From: Vitellaria paradoxa
Taxonomy: Eukaryota; Streptophyta; Magnoliopsida; Ericales; Sapotaceae
Assembly (NCBI GenBank): GCA_019916065.1
Contig: CM034236.1
Location: 14,833,167 to 14,897,166, forward strand
Length of the DNA: 64,000 bases
Reading direction: 5' to 3'
The notes beneath the pieces were generated by a model, which saw nothing but the letters and a program-made list of their open reading frames with translations, was not told where the DNA came from and ran no database searches. Positions within the stretch are counted from its first letter, which is position 1. The number at the start of each line of letters is the position of its first letter. Below, piece by piece: positions 35,226 through 47,509 of the stretch. The translations under genes were made by a program, and so were the position numbers.

Positions 35226-37137
35226 TGCTTATTATCTCTCAATGAGAGAGTAGATATACTCAAGTGCAAAGTGATCAGTTATACTAATTTAAATTTATAA
35301 AATAGTGAAATACCATGCATACCTACAGGAAAAGGTGTAGTGAACTTACAATTCTTCTTCCATTAGTTAGTAGGTGTCACAATAGAAATAAAAGAAAATT
35401 GAGTTGAATTTTGAAATTAAAACTTAAGTAGGCATTTCGTCAAACACCTAGCAAGTGACAATTAAATCCAATTTGAAACTTGTAATGGAAAATTTTAATG
35501 AAAATAAAAAATATTTAAAAAGATCTTAGATCAAACCAATTTAATTAGTGATTTTATGAATTCTCAAGGAACAATTATAATTCTATCTAACACTTACACA
35601 AGAGTAGATCGGAAGAAATTTATCATTAGAGCCCGAAATAGAATAATAACTAATCAATTTGGTTGTAAAGTTAAGTTCACTTGGTTGAGTTTCTAGATCA
35701 AACACTTAAAGTGCAATAATCCATATAAAATACGTGAAATTTCTAGATAGCAATCCACATATAAAATGTTTAAGATTGGGCCAAAAAATTCTATTAAGTA
35801 ACTCACATAATATACATTGAATATATAATCAAAAGTTAACCACAAAATATCAACTAGTGATTTCAAAAGATCCAAATAAATTAATCATCATTCATTATAA
35901 TACTTAAAGAATTTAAACATTGAAGCACAATATTAAACAATAGTTGATTAATTTGGTTATGAAGTTAAGTTCACCTAATTAAAAACTCAAACCAAACACA
36001 TAGAGTGCATAATTAATAAAGAGTACATGGAAATTCTATATTAACAATTCACATACAAAATCTTTAAGAAAATCCATGAAACTTCTAACTAGCAACTCAC
36101 ATATAATCAATATAAACTATACAAGCAAGAATTGATCTATGATTCTCAATTTGTGATTTCAATAGACCCAAACAAATCAACTACTATTCAAAGAAGATTC
36201 TTAAGAAATTTAAGCATTAAAACTCAAAGTACCTTGAAATCCAATCACATTATCTACTCTCCTTGATTTGAATCCAAGAAAGAAAACTACTCAATCATAG
36301 ATGAAGAGAAACTTGAATTTGTATTGAAATCCAACATGTTTACAAGAGAATTGAAAGGAAAATGAAATTTTCTCACTGAACAAACAAGACCTACTTTCTT
36401 TGCATAAAAGTTTGTAAATCTAACTAACTCTAACTCTACCTCTCTAATTCTAATCTTCTTCTCTCAGAAAATACCCTCTCTATTTATATTAGAACCCTAT
36501 TCATGTGCAAGTACTAAAATGCCCTAAAAATATTTTTTTTTTTTTTGACAAAGGGAAAGATAGGCCAAACCCTAAAAATAATTGAAAATTACAAAATTTA
36601 ACCAGGTGGATTGGGTGGTCCGAACAAGGGTTCGCTTCATACCCTTGTCCTGACCTAGGTGCGGATAAGATGGGTTCCTTAGCCAATTTTTCAAAATTCA
36701 AATGTTGCTCCCTATTTTATGGTTCGCACCTAGGTGCACACCAACCCTTGTTTGGACCTAGGTGCGGACCAACCCTTATCTGCACCTAGGTGCGGACAAG
36801 ATTCAATACTCGGTAAAATTTCTTAGTTCTAGGGTTGCATAGTGTTCTGTGGTCTCAACATATGTCAGTACCACCCCCTGTGCAGACTTAGCTATAGACA
36901 AGGTTTCACACTTAGAAATTTTTTTCTCATTTTTCAGCTCCATTTCTTTCTCTTTTTGCCTCCCATTCATATGGGACTCTTCCACCTGCGCTTTTATGTT
37001 AATGAGGCCTCCAATTGCCTAGATTTAATTCTAATCAATATATGACAAATATGTTATAAAACTAAGTTCAAGTGAATATATTTATGCAATTAGCATATTA
37101 AAAACTGTATAAAAGTGCAATTATTTTGTGCTAATCA
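35226..37137 (-). mobile_element. solo LTR of a TGATTAGCAC-type retrotransposon, 1912 bp
   Basis: On the minus strand it begins TGATTAGCACAAAATAATTG (37137) and ends GAGAGATAATAAGCA (35226). It is flanked by ATCCT on both sides (35221-35225 and 37138-37142). Its start, its length and a TTGCACTTG motif about 40 bp before its end match the LTRs at 49420 and 5622, so it is a third family of the same kind. It carries tandem CCTAGG palindromes (36650-36793) and a diverged direct duplication of about 300 bp (35640-35880 against 35940-36180). Confidence 0.82.
36650..36793. repeat. clustered CACCTAGGTGC palindromes in the solo LTR
   Basis: GCACCTAGGTGC or a near copy begins at 36650, 36726, 36754 and 36782; the last three are exactly 28 bp apart. 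Each is a 10-12 bp palindrome next to GGACCAACCCTT-like words. The position within the LTR suggests a promoter/U3 element, which is inferred only. Confidence 0.75.
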
Positions 37138-37142
37138 ATCCT

Positions 37143-37587
37143 TATATCTAGATTTCTAATATTTTAATATTTCTTTATTAACTTGAATATCTTTTATATA
37201 TATATATATATATACATTGCTAGTTTCTATTGATTTCCCTCTTTCGTATGAGGTTGAGATCTTATCATCTTCATTTCATTTAAAGAGTAGATGTTTTACT
37301 TGAAGAGTTTTTATTGACTATTTGTTCTAACAAATTTTTTGTGTTTACTAGTAGATTTCTATTATTATATTTATTTGATTTTCTATTTCATTTATGGTAC
37401 ATATTACCTCAAATATACTATTTACTAGGAAAATTAAAGTTTTAACAATATCTAAGGTATTTACTCTTTTTCAGGAGCATAAACTTGATATTTAAATGGT
37501 TTTCCTACATATAAAAATCATTTATTACTATTATTAGTCATTTGAAATTATTTATCCTAAAAGGACCTCACTTATAATCTCAAATTA
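37143..37587. other. intergenic AT-rich DNA
   Basis: Contains an (AT)n run near 37195-37214. No gene. Confidence 0.4.
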
Positions 37588-37603
37588 GGCCTTAAATAGT
37601 CTT

Positions 37604-37774
37604 TTCTTTTTTATATCTTAGGGTATCCGGGCTAACTTACGCGCACCTCGACCAATCCCTGGGAGCCCTGAAATTAACAACTAGGTAAACCTCCAGTGGT
37701 CTTGAGGAGACTTGAACTAGTGACCACTAGAGAGCAAATATAAGGTCTTACTAGTTGAACTAACCTTTAGAATT
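37604..37774 (-). mobile_element. tRNA-derived SINE, 171 bp, with 16-bp target duplication
   Basis: Bracketed by GGCCTTAAATAGTCTT (37588-37603) and GGCCTTAAGTAGTCTT (37775-37790), one mismatch. On the minus strand it carries a box A-like TTAGTTCAACTAGT and a box B-like AGTTCAAGTCT. A conserved-looking body includes GGTCGAGGTGCGCGTAAG and GCCCGGATACCC, and an A-rich tail follows. This body is familiar from a widespread plant SINE group. It relies on LINE enzymes for movement. It is not a functional tRNA gene, because no cloverleaf can be folded. Confidence 0.82.
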
Positions 37775-37790
37775 GGCCTTAAGTAGTCTT

Positions 37791-38119
37791 AATAATTCCT
37801 AACAGTGGCTTTAACATGTATTAAATTTGTCCTAATTTTCTTCACTAATGATATCTTGGGTTTGACATAACTTCCAATAGTTTTAATTGTATGTAGGTAA
37901 AGAAAATAAATTTATAGGATCAAGTTTATAATGTTAACTAAAAATAAGTGACTTAAGCAAAATAACTTTTTTTTTTAATTTTATAAATTATGTATTTATT
38001 TTACCTTGTAAATAAATAAATCATGTATTCATACAAACAATAAATTGTTGATTTGTTCTTCAACTGATGGTATCAACACTTTGGTTAGGAGGTTTGGTGA
38101 TAAAATTATTTTACAGATT
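37791..38119. other. intergenic AT-rich DNA
   Basis: Nothing supported. Confidence 0.4.
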
Positions 38120-38280
38120 ATGGCCTCGTTTGAAGTGACAAAAGATCTTGAAAAATGGTGCAAAACACTAAAAAACAGTAAAAGTTATTTACTTTTTATC
38201 TCATTGCACGAATTACAAACTCATAGCTTATCTCACTTTATTTCATTTTATCTCACTTTTTGTCACTCCAAACGCATCCT
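38120..38280. mobile_element. short MITE of the TGCGTTTGGAGTGA family
   Basis: The left end GGCCTCGTTTGAAGTGACAA and the reverse complement of the right end GATGCGTTTGGAGTGACAAA are inverted over about 20 bp. It has TTATCTCA/ATTTTATCTCACTTT cores. The flanks TTATGG/ATATGG are a possible degraded duplication. The right end is the cleanest copy of the family terminus in the window. Confidence 0.65.
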
Positions 38281-39039
38281 ATATGGAATCATGTAATTAT
38301 TACCGATTGACTAATTTAGCAAATAAAAAATACACCAATTTATAACGAAAAGTCTACCTCTACCGCTCTATAGTCTCGTGCCACCCAGTGCTCGCTTATG
38401 TTGTGGTGGGCCCTACTAATTAAAAAAGAGATAAAAGACAAACAAAATGGAAGAAGAAATCCCGCGCCCCTTTCAAAACATTTTTATGTAACTAGATACG
38501 TACCACCGGTGACCACTACCACCAAGGGCTCCACCTCCGACAACCACTTCCACTTCAGCCTCTGACTTAGATGACCACCACAGCACTAAAAATCTACATT
38601 ATAGAGCATTGACTGCCATCCATGAAGAAGATCTTTCTCCAAGAAAATGTACAGTCTGTATAACTTGTAAGTAAAATAATTTCATAACATTCAAGATTCT
38701 ATTTATTGGAAAAAATGAAATTGAGAAAGGAAAGTATAGGTTAAGAAAAATTACAAGTATTTACTTTTCATTGGCAATTTTTTACTACTAACATTGTGAA
38801 TAGTAGAATCATATAAAGACCAAAACACTTATCTACCTTGCTTAAATTTTGAACATGTAGGTGATATTTTCGTTGCCATTACCCTCGACTTTGATGTCGT
38901 TAGAATCTATTCTATCGACATTGCCTTGTCAGTCAAGTGGAGACAGTGAAGAAGAAGAAAATGAGGTATCGAATATTCTTCAGAAAAAAAAGTGTGACGA
39001 GATTGGTGCTAATGAGAATTGAAATAAGGTAACGAAAAA

Positions 39040-41150
39040 TTTTGAAACATGGAGGACAGAAACCAAAAGAAAGAATGATGTTCAACACACCAAATGAAGC
39101 TTATCTCTATTACTCGAGATATGCTAAAGAAAAAGGTTTTGTTGTAGCAAAAAGAAACTCGAGAAAGGGAAAAGACAAAAATTTGAGGCATATAACTTTT
39201 CAATGTAATCGCAGTGGAAAGGCAAAGGTGACAACAACCAATCCAGCCAAACCACGGCCACAAACAAAAATCAAGTGTCTAGCTCACCTTAATTTGTCTA
39301 GACACCAAAATGGAAAGTGAAGGTTAAATCGAGTTACCTTGGAGCACAATCATGAAAATAGCCCGACAAAGTCTAAGTTTCACAAGAGCCATAGGGTCCA
39401 TGATGAACAAGTAAAAAAAGTCTCTATTGAATGATAAAATTGGAATTCAATTGCACAAGACTTATGACTCCTTTCAGATTCAGGCCGAGGGACATGAGAA
39501 CCTTTCATTTTTGGAGAGAAAGATTGCTTAGATTATTTGGATAAATTTCGATATTTATGACTGGTATAAGGAGATGCAGAGGCAATTCAAAGCTATTTTA
39601 TGGAAAATGAAAGTAGATAATTCTGACTTTTTTTTCATGGATTTAGATGAAAGGACTAATTAGGAAATGTATTCTTGGCTGATGTAAAGAGTGGGGCAAC
39701 TTGTAAGGAGTTTGGTGATGTTGTAACGTTTGACACAATGTATTTGATAAATAAGTATGACATGCTTTTTGCTCCATATGTAGGTGTTAATCATCATGGC
39801 CAACCGATATATTGGGATGTGGACTCGTCTCTTATGAAAATACAAAGTCATTCTTATGGTTACTTAAGACTTGGAAGACATATATGTGGGGTTGTTCTCC
39901 CAAAGCAATTATTATCGATCAATGTATGGCTGTGAAAAATACTATAGAAGAGTATTCCCTGACACTTGACATCGGTAGTGCATATGGCATATCTTAATAA
40001 AGGTTCCAAAAAAGTTAGAAAAGTACGAGACTTATAAATCAATTTTAATTTGTTTACACAATGCAGTTTATGATTCACTGACCTAAAAAAAAAAAAAAAA
40101 ATTGAGGATGCATAGGATATGCTCATCAAAAGTACAAACTTTAAAATAATAAATGGTTACATGGTTGTACTCAGAGAGAATCGATGGGTGCCCATTTTTG
40201 TGAAAGATGTATTTTGGGTGGGAATGTCATTTACATAAAAAAGTGAGAATATGAATTCATACTTTGATGGTTATATCAACTTAAGGACGACCTCAAAACA
40301 ATTTGTGGAGCAGTATGAGAATGCATTGGCTAAAAATGTGGAAAATGAAAAACATGTAGACTTAAATATTTTGCACTTTTACATTCCGTGCATAATTGAA
40401 AATGAGTTGAAGAAGCAATTTCAAATTGCTTACACAAATGCAAAGTTTAAAGAGTTTTATGGCCAATTTGTCATAAAACTTAATTGTTTTTTATATAAGT
40501 GAAAAGTAGGTGATGTTGGTTAGAATATGAGGTAAAAAAAGACATTACATATGTAGAAAGAAAAGAAGTAAATATATGTCATTCATTGTCAACTTTAATG
40601 GTGAGACCAACGAAACAAATTGCAATTGTCGATTGTTTGAGTTTAGAGGAATGGTATGTTGACATCAACTGATGGCATTCCATGAAAGAAGATTTCATTG
40701 AGTATTGAAGTATGTCTTGAGATGATGGAGAAATAATGCAAAAAAGATCCACTCTAAAGTTCGAATCAACTACGATAACTTGTGATCGACAATTGAAGCA
40801 CATCGATATTACAATATGTGCAATCTCTTTAATAAAGTTACCGATTTAGTAGAAGATGTCAAGAGAAGTACAATAAAGTGATAGGATAGCTACAGGAGCT
40901 AAAAAGAGCTTATTGAATCTTCGGTCATTTGTGAACGTAATATAGTTTCTGAAACTCCAAATGATTCCTTCACATTTAGAAGTATAGTTCCACCTTCCAA
41001 AGAGGGCAAAATCATCCTTAACCTGAAAGCTCTTCGTCGAGAAGGAAGACTGCCATAAAAAAAAACAAGCAAAGTTTTGTTGAAAAAATTGGTAAGAAGA
41101 AAAATAAACAAAAAAAAAAAAAAAGAAGACATTGTATGACAAAAATGTGA
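39040..41150 (+). pseudogene. FAR1-related MULE transposase, broken
   Basis: The FAR1 DNA-binding domain is visible near the start: MMFNTPNEAYLYYSRYAKEK, GFVVAKRNSRKG and HITFQCNRSGKAK (39060-39320). The MULE transposase core follows: FGDVVTFDTMYLINKYDMLF, APYVGVNHHGQPI and PKAIIIDQCMAVKNTIEEYS (39675-39960). The SWIM zinc finger region shows CNCRLFEFRGMVC (about 40620-40660), with its final histidines displaced by a stop. A basic Lys-rich tail ends about 41150. The frame changes several times and stops are frequent, so no full protein can be made. Plant FAR1/FHY3 regulators derive from this transposase family, but the surrounding TIRs say this copy is a transposon, not a domesticated gene. 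Confidence 0.85.
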
Positions 41151-42869
41151 ATGTATTAGTTTCTTTAAAAACATTGTCATTTTTTGCTTACATTATAACA
41201 TAGACATATACATATCTTGAATGAATGCTTACTACTTACACTGTTTTACTAATTTTAGGAGGTCAAAGAGAATTTCGATGGTCATGTGTTTGGGATATAA
41301 GAGAGCATTGTAAATGTAAAATTTTATTTTTATTTTTTTTACTACGTAAAAGCAAATGAAAGAAACGTTCATGCTTTAACTTCTTCTTTCTCTTTTTTTT
41401 TTTTTTTTTTTTTGGTTAGGTAGAGTTACCTGAGCTATATAGGCCAAAACATATGACCAAACATGACCAAACATGAGGCCACATTATATGTAACCGAATA
41501 TAGCACAAGTCAAAACCATCCTCCTATGTTCTCCAACTTTATGTCCAATTAAAACAAGTTTCAACCAATTTTAGAACAATTTCCAAACTTTACAAAGTAA
41601 CATGCCAAGTTTACTCAATAGTCAAGTTTGGAGAGGACAATCAAGTATTATAGGTAATCAAATTTAGGGAGGACAATCAAGTTTTTTCGAAAGTCTAATG
41701 ACAAGGCTGGGGAGGACAATCAAGTAATTAAGTTAAGGACAGGGTGGAGGAAGAGGATAATAAAAAAGTTTTTTGGAAATGATGAATGCAAGTGATAATG
41801 GTGAACAATAGAAAAATTATTTGTGTGACCTGGGTGTGTTTATATTTTGATGAGTATCCTACGTGTCTCTCTTCTTTTTTGGGTTATGGTATAGCGTTGG
41901 GAGGTTTGTTATTGGTTGAATTTGTCTGTATAGGTCTTCTCTTGTACCTTTGAAGTTGCAAAGTTGGGTCCTTGTGATGTTTAGTCTAATATGTATGATG
42001 AGATGTATGACTATATTTTGCTAATCAATTGATTAAGGTTGCTTTATGTTATTTACTTGCAAGACAGTAGAGATATTTCATGGAATTAAAACTTTGTTGT
42101 AACATTTAGCTATTGTATTGATTTGCTAATTCGGATTTGCTGTTGCTTGCCTTGAATGCTTAATTTTAGATATGTGAATAAGAAGTTTAGCAACCAATAC
42201 AAGTCGACAAAATGAATACTTCAACAACGAATGAGTACTTCAACAATTTACAAGCTAACAAAATGAAAACTTCAACCATTTGCAAGCCAACAACCACGTA
42301 CCATTCACATTTAACTGATTAAAAACTCAGAATCATAGAATTGAACTAAATCAAATGATATCATTGCATTTATATGATGAATCAACATCAAAATAGAGTT
42401 TTTGTACAGCTTTTATTCAATAACAATCTGCCAAAATTAGCATTTACAATGATCATATCATATCATAATAAGAAGAAATCCAAAATCAACCCCATCACTC
42501 AATGCAATAATCTCTTAAAACAAAAAACCCTGAAACCCCTTTGTTCTTAACAATTGGTAGTGAGGTATTAGAAAATGGCAAAGAAGTAGATGGTGGCACC
42601 GGCACTGACACACTGTGGAACTCATCATGAGGTAGCTGTGGAACTCATTACAAGTGTCTAATCGAAAACCCTAGAGAGGCAAAAGTAAAAGGGAGAGAGG
42701 AGCAAGAAATCAAATTTCATGAGAGAAGATAGATGGGAAGAGAGATTATAGTCAGTGGTAGTAGTGGCAATTCATAGGAGGTGATAGGGCTGCAGCCTCT
42801 TCTTCCTTCTCCTTTATCCTCTCTCCTTATTAGAATTAGAAGAAATGAAAAAAATATTTTGAGTGAGGC
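41151..42869 (+). other. 3' part of the FAR1/MULE element, non-coding
   Basis: Contains a 24-nt T run (41391-41414), three copies of a GAGGACAATCAAGT motif (41634, 41674, 41718) and T-rich intergenic sequence. No reading frame of note. Part of it could be a separate unrecognised insertion. Confidence 0.45.
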
Positions 42870-42994
42870 CTGATTTCTTCTTCCGTTTTGTTTACCTTCT
42901 GCTGCATTTTTTTTTTTAAATTAGCTAGGGTCCATTACCATGTAGGTAAGTGATAGATCTTGTGAGACTTCAAAGCAGTGGTAGTAAACCATTC

Positions 42995-43420
42995 GATTTT
43001 ATAATACTTTTGCCTTTTGGGAACATAAACAAGCATGTTTTCTGCACTTTAAAGGTAGCACTGAACATTTCGAGTTTTAAAAAAATTCAAAAAAATCAAA
43101 AGTTGGTGTAAAAGTGACAAACGACAAAATTTGATTAAAAGAAATTAGGAACTTTTGGAATTTTTTTTTTTTGGGAAATTTTTTGAAGGTTTCTAAAAAA
43201 ACTTATAGTTCTAAATGTAATATTAGTAAAGAATGATACATTAAATAAAAAGAGATTCATAAATGTACAAATTTGATTATTTTAAATTTAAAAATAAGTA
43301 AAAAACAATCAGCTTAAAATTAAAAAAAGGTGAAAAAAATGCTTATAAAAATATATGTGCGTATAATATATGTTTTAAATAAAATTTAGTAAAAAACATT
43401 TGATAGTAAATATACACCCT
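42995..43420. other. intergenic AT-rich DNA
   Basis: No supported content. Confidence 0.4.
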
Positions 43421-43423
43421 TAG

Positions 43424-43660
43424 GGGTCATTTGGGCGCACTAAAAAAATGCAACTTTGCATATAGGACTAGCACGTGATACTTTAGTAGTTAGTTAGGTG
43501 TTTAGTAAAAATTTGTAAAATTTGAAAAGGTTAGAGAAATTTGATAAAAATTAAAGACAGTTGGTAAAATTAATTTTGCATTTGGTGAAAAAAAGTTTGA
43601 AACAAATTGGAAAATATTGATAAAAGTGTGTTTCATTGGTGTGCCAAATGTTGCCTAAAT
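43424..43660. mobile_element. MITE, about 235 bp
   Basis: The left end GGGTCATTTGGGCGCACTAA and the reverse complement of the right end AGGCAACATTTGGCACACCA are inverted with gaps. The interior consists of AAATTTGATAAAA-like words. Non-coding. Confidence 0.52.
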
Positions 43661-44054
43661 CTTATTGTATAGCAAGATTAAAATAAAATAAACTTAAAAT
43701 TTTAAGTACTTAAATATAAACATGAAGTTATTCTAACTTTAAACTTATCGTAGACAAATTAATCCTACAGTATCATAGGGCTACATAGTGCTTATTGTTA
43801 CCTATGCAACTATTAGAAGTCTATATTATAATAACTAACAACTTTTCTAAAAATTTACAATCTAAACTAAGAATGGCGGAGAATATGAAGATAAATATGA
43901 AGAAATGGCGATGGTTAGGGCGTTGGGGACTACTAATTAGGGCAATCAATGGAGAAAGAGAATGGTAAGAATAGGAAATGAATGATAGAGTTCATGCGAG
44001 GGTTTATAAGATTAGGGTTGATGAGCTGTGATAGAGTGACGGGATAGGAGTATG
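43661..44054. other. intergenic DNA
   Basis: Purine-rich stretch 43870-44045 without a reading frame. Nothing assigned. Confidence 0.4.
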
Positions 44055-44090
44055 GTGCATTTGGAGTGGCAAAAAATTAGTAAAAGTTGT
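44055..44090. mobile_element. left piece of a MITE split by the copia element
   Basis: GTGCATTTGGAGTGGCAAAA is the left terminus of the TGCGTTTGGAGTGA family. It stops at 44090 where the copia LTR starts. The missing continuation appears on the far side of the stack at 63151. Confidence 0.6.
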
Positions 44091-44178
44091 TGATAAGAGT
44101 TATAAATTGATAAAAATTGTGAATGAATCTATATTTTCTGTTGATTAGAATTGTATGATTACATAATATTATGTAAAA
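44091..44178 (-). repeat. partial 3' LTR of the copia element
   Basis: Matches 62953-63030 and runs straight into the RNase H end (ADIFTK-like motif at about 44180-44200), with no polypurine tract. About 110 bp of U3 has therefore been deleted. Confidence 0.65.
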
Positions 44179-44179
44179 T

Positions 44180-47059
44180 AACTTAGTAAAAATATCAGCT
44201 CATCAACCCTAGTCTTGTAGAAATATCAACTAGTTGGAGTGTAGTGGGAATATAAGTGGGATGGATGAGTCCAGATAAATACTTCTCACATACGAAATGG
44301 CAATCGATCTCGATATGCTTTTTATGCTCATGAAAGACCAGATTCCTACTAATATGAATTGTAGCTTCATTGTCATATAGTAGGGAGAAATAGGCTTGGG
44401 GTGGAGAATAACAAAATCATAGAGTAGAGATTTTAACCAAATGAGCTTATCGGCTTCACCTGATGAGTGAGAAACTACTGCTTATTTCTTTGTGTGCCAA
44501 GAAATGGGATTGATATTAAGAGTAATGAAGAAACCAGTGGTAGAACGCCGAGTAGTGGGGGCAACTAGCCTAATCAGAGTCAGAATAAGCTGTAATCTGT
44601 AAGTTACTGGTAGAATAAAAAAAATAATCCATAACCTATAGAACTCTTCAAGTAACATAACACATGGAAGGTAATCTAGAGATGAGGTTCACGACATGCT
44701 TACATAAACTGGTTTAACATACTAACTATAAAAGAAATGTCCAGATGAGTGATGGTCAAATATATAAGACATCCAACCAAATGTCAATAGGAGCTGGGAT
44801 CCACACGCGACTCACCATCGTCTGGATTAAGTTTGAGATGTTTATCCATTAGGAATGTAGCAAGTCTGAAACCTAGAAATGTAGCAGGTCTGGAACCTAG
44901 GAATGTAGCATGTTTGGAACCTAGTATGCCAGAGTCAGCGAGAATGTCCAAGGCATATTTCTGCTGAGATAAAAAGATGCCAGGGGAACAATGGGCCACC
45001 TCAAGACCAAGAAAATACTTCATAAAACCCAAATCTTTGATCTTAAAATGATCATTAAGAAAGATTTTAAGGTCAGATATATAGGTGAGATAATTTCCTG
45101 CTAGTAATATATCATTAACATAAATAAGAACCACAATTAAGGGTAATCCAGTAAGTCAAGTGAAGAGTGAATGATTTGATGTAGACTGTGAAAAAAACCA
45201 GTAGAAAATAATATAGCAAATAGTTTGAAATACCAATTTTGTGAAGCTTGTTTAAGACCATAAATGAACTTAAGTAAGTAACAAACACGGGGCTCCCCTT
45301 GATGACAAAACCAGGTGGTAGAGTTATATAAGCCTTTTCAGTAAGATCACGATAGAGAAAAGCATTATTGGCATTTAATTGATGAAGATGCCAATCCCTT
45401 GCTATAGTAAGGGTAAGAATATAATGAACAGCAACAAGCTTGGTAACTGAGGCAAATGTGTTATGATAGTCAAGGCCTTTAACCTGAGTATAGCCCTTAG
45501 CCACTAACTGAACTTTATAAAGTTCAATACATGAAGTTTGGTTTTGAAGACCCATTTGCAATCAATGGATTTTTTATTCGATGGAAAAGAAGTAAGTGTC
45601 CAAATATTGTTAGCCTCATGGGCTTGAATCTCAGCTTGCATGGCCTCCCACTAATGAAGATGTTTAGATGCTTAAGTGTAACTAGAAGGATCATTAGACT
45701 GAGACAAAGTAGTTAAGAAAGCACGATAGGTAAGTGAGAATTTAGAGTAAGATATAAAATTAGAAAGAAGATGAGTCAGACCTAACGATATGACTAAAAT
45801 AGTGGAGAACATAGTAGTGGAGGATGGTACAGTAGGACATTTGTAATCTATGAAACAGGACGAGAATGGATAGTACGATGTAGTCTGGGAAGAGGTATGG
45901 GAGAGGGCCCAATAAAGGTCGGTGATAAAGGAAAGGGTAAAAAAAGAGAAGTGTGAGGAGTGTCAGAGATGGGAAGGGGTAAAACAAGAGAGAGATAAAG
46001 AGAGGGTGTGTGATTTTGGCAACGAAAGATATGTTCAACCAAAGTGATGTCACGAGAAATTATCATCTTTTTAGTGGCAAGGTCAAAAACACGATAGCTA
46101 TAATGAGAAAGAGGATAACCAAGGAAGACACAAGGGTTGGCACAAGGCTGAAATTTATCTCGATAGGCAAAGAGAGTGTGAACATAACACAAACAACCAA
46201 AAACTCGTAAATAATCATAGCTGAGAGGTCGTTTGTAAAAGTGTTCAAAAGGGGTTTGTTTATTTAGGGACGGAGGAGTGCAGTTTGTGAGATAAATGAC
46301 GGTGAGGACACATTCTTCCCAAAAGTCAAGAGAGATGCACTTGAAAACGAATACAGCGGCCCATATTAAGAATGCATCGATGTTTTTGTTCTACCATACC
46401 ATTTTGTTGAGGGGTTTCCACACAAGTGTGCTCATACAAAATTCCATATTTATAGAGAAATTGTTTTGTAATAAACTCTTGGCCATTATTAATGTGAACA
46501 TGTCGGATTGTGGTGTTAAACTAAGTATGGGTCATGGAAATAAAAGAATAGAGACATTACATAGTTTCAAATTTGAAATGCATCAAATGAATCCATGTAG
46601 TTCTAGTATATTCATCCACAATCGTCAAAAATAATGAGTGCCATATAAAGAAGCAATATGGTAACCACCCCAAATATCACAATATAAATGTTCAAAAGGC
46701 ATAGAACTTTTCTTAGTAATTAATTGAAAAGTTAAACTAGTGTGTGTCCCACGAACACAAATATCACAATGATCCAGAGTCTTAGGGCAAGAAATAAAAT
46801 TAGGTAAATAAAGTGAAGAAGAATGACCAAGGTGTTTATGCCATTGGTCAAAGGAAATAAAAACAGATGAACATAAGGGCGATAGTTGGTTTAAAGAAAT
46901 AGAGTCCATCGCGCTCTTCATCCGCTCCAATCAGCATCCTCATTGTTATAGGTCTTGGAAGATACAAAAGAAGGATAAAATGAGACAACACAATTATGAG
47001 TTTTGGTAGACTAATTGATAGACAGTAAATATAATTTAAATTAGGAATAGAGAGGATAT
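44180..47059 (-). pseudogene. copia pol: protease end, integrase, reverse transcriptase, RNase H
   Basis: On the minus strand: the protease tail KNILSIPNLNYIY (47050-47010), the pre-integrase motif WHKHLGHSSS and CDICVRGTHTS (46850-46740), then FEHLYCDIWG. The integrase end has CVFLGYPLSHYSYRVFDL (about 46110). RT shows LVAKGYTQVKGLDYHNTFAS (45530-45470) and WHLHQLNANNAFL. The catalytic box reads YVNDILL instead of YVDDILL (45120). LGFMKYFLGLEVAH follows, and HIEIDCHFV marks RNase H (about 44320). Stops, shifts and the changed catalytic Asp make it non-functional. Confidence 0.88.
44858..44930 (-). repeat. three tandem 24-bp units in copia pol
   Basis: AATGTAGCAGGTCTGGAACC plus TAGG occurs three times with few differences, adding in-frame LGSRPATF-type repeats just after the RT domain. 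Related elements would be expected to have one copy. Confidence 0.88.
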
Positions 47060-47509
47060 TTTTTAAAGAGTGATGAAAATCGGCCCAACCCGGCTTGGGA
47101 TTTCGGGTCGACCCGCCTCTATCGTCCCAGCCAATCTTAGGGTTTGGTTGGTCGGGTTAAGGGTCACGCCACCCCGCCCCTGACCCGCCCCAACCGACCC
47201 AGCCTATTTTTAATATTTTTTTTATTTTTTTAAAGAAAATAAAATAAAAAAATAAAACTCAAACAAACACATTAAAATCATTATTGATAAACATTAAAAT
47301 TTATTACACAACAACTAATTACATAATTAACATTAAATTTAAAATTACAATTTATAAATGTAGAATTATAAAAAATAAATAAATAAATGATGGAGTAATT
47401 AATAGGTGCATCACTTCACGTCTTATACATCCCAACTAGGTTGGCACCTATAAGAGTGACTATTATTTGCAAATATTACTCTATCCATACATAATTATTA
47501 TTCATCACT

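Larger units (their letters stand above)
38347..42994 (+). mobile_element. decayed FAR1/MULE transposon with long terminal inverted repeats
   Basis: The left flank sequence 38347-38465 and the reverse complement of 42870-42994 are similar. Both start GAA, then CTACC(G/A)CT, AGTCTC, GG(G/A)CCCTA(C/G)(T/C)TAATT, and end in AAACAAAA(T/C)GGAAGAAGAAATC. Long TIRs around a FAR1-type MULE transposase gene identify a Mutator-superfamily element. The flanks ATTTATAAC and GATTTTATA may be a mutated 9-bp duplication. The 4.6-kb interior also contains later low-complexity insertions (poly(T) at 41391-41414). Confidence 0.66.

Noticed and set aside
37604..37774. Possible tRNA gene from box A/B-like motifs
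   Set aside because: No cloverleaf, and flanking duplications plus a tail make it a SINE.
39009..39263. 84-codon minus-strand open frame
   Set aside because: Antisense of the FAR1 DNA-binding domain.
46296..46634. 112-codon plus-strand open frame
   Set aside because: Antisense of the copia integrase region.
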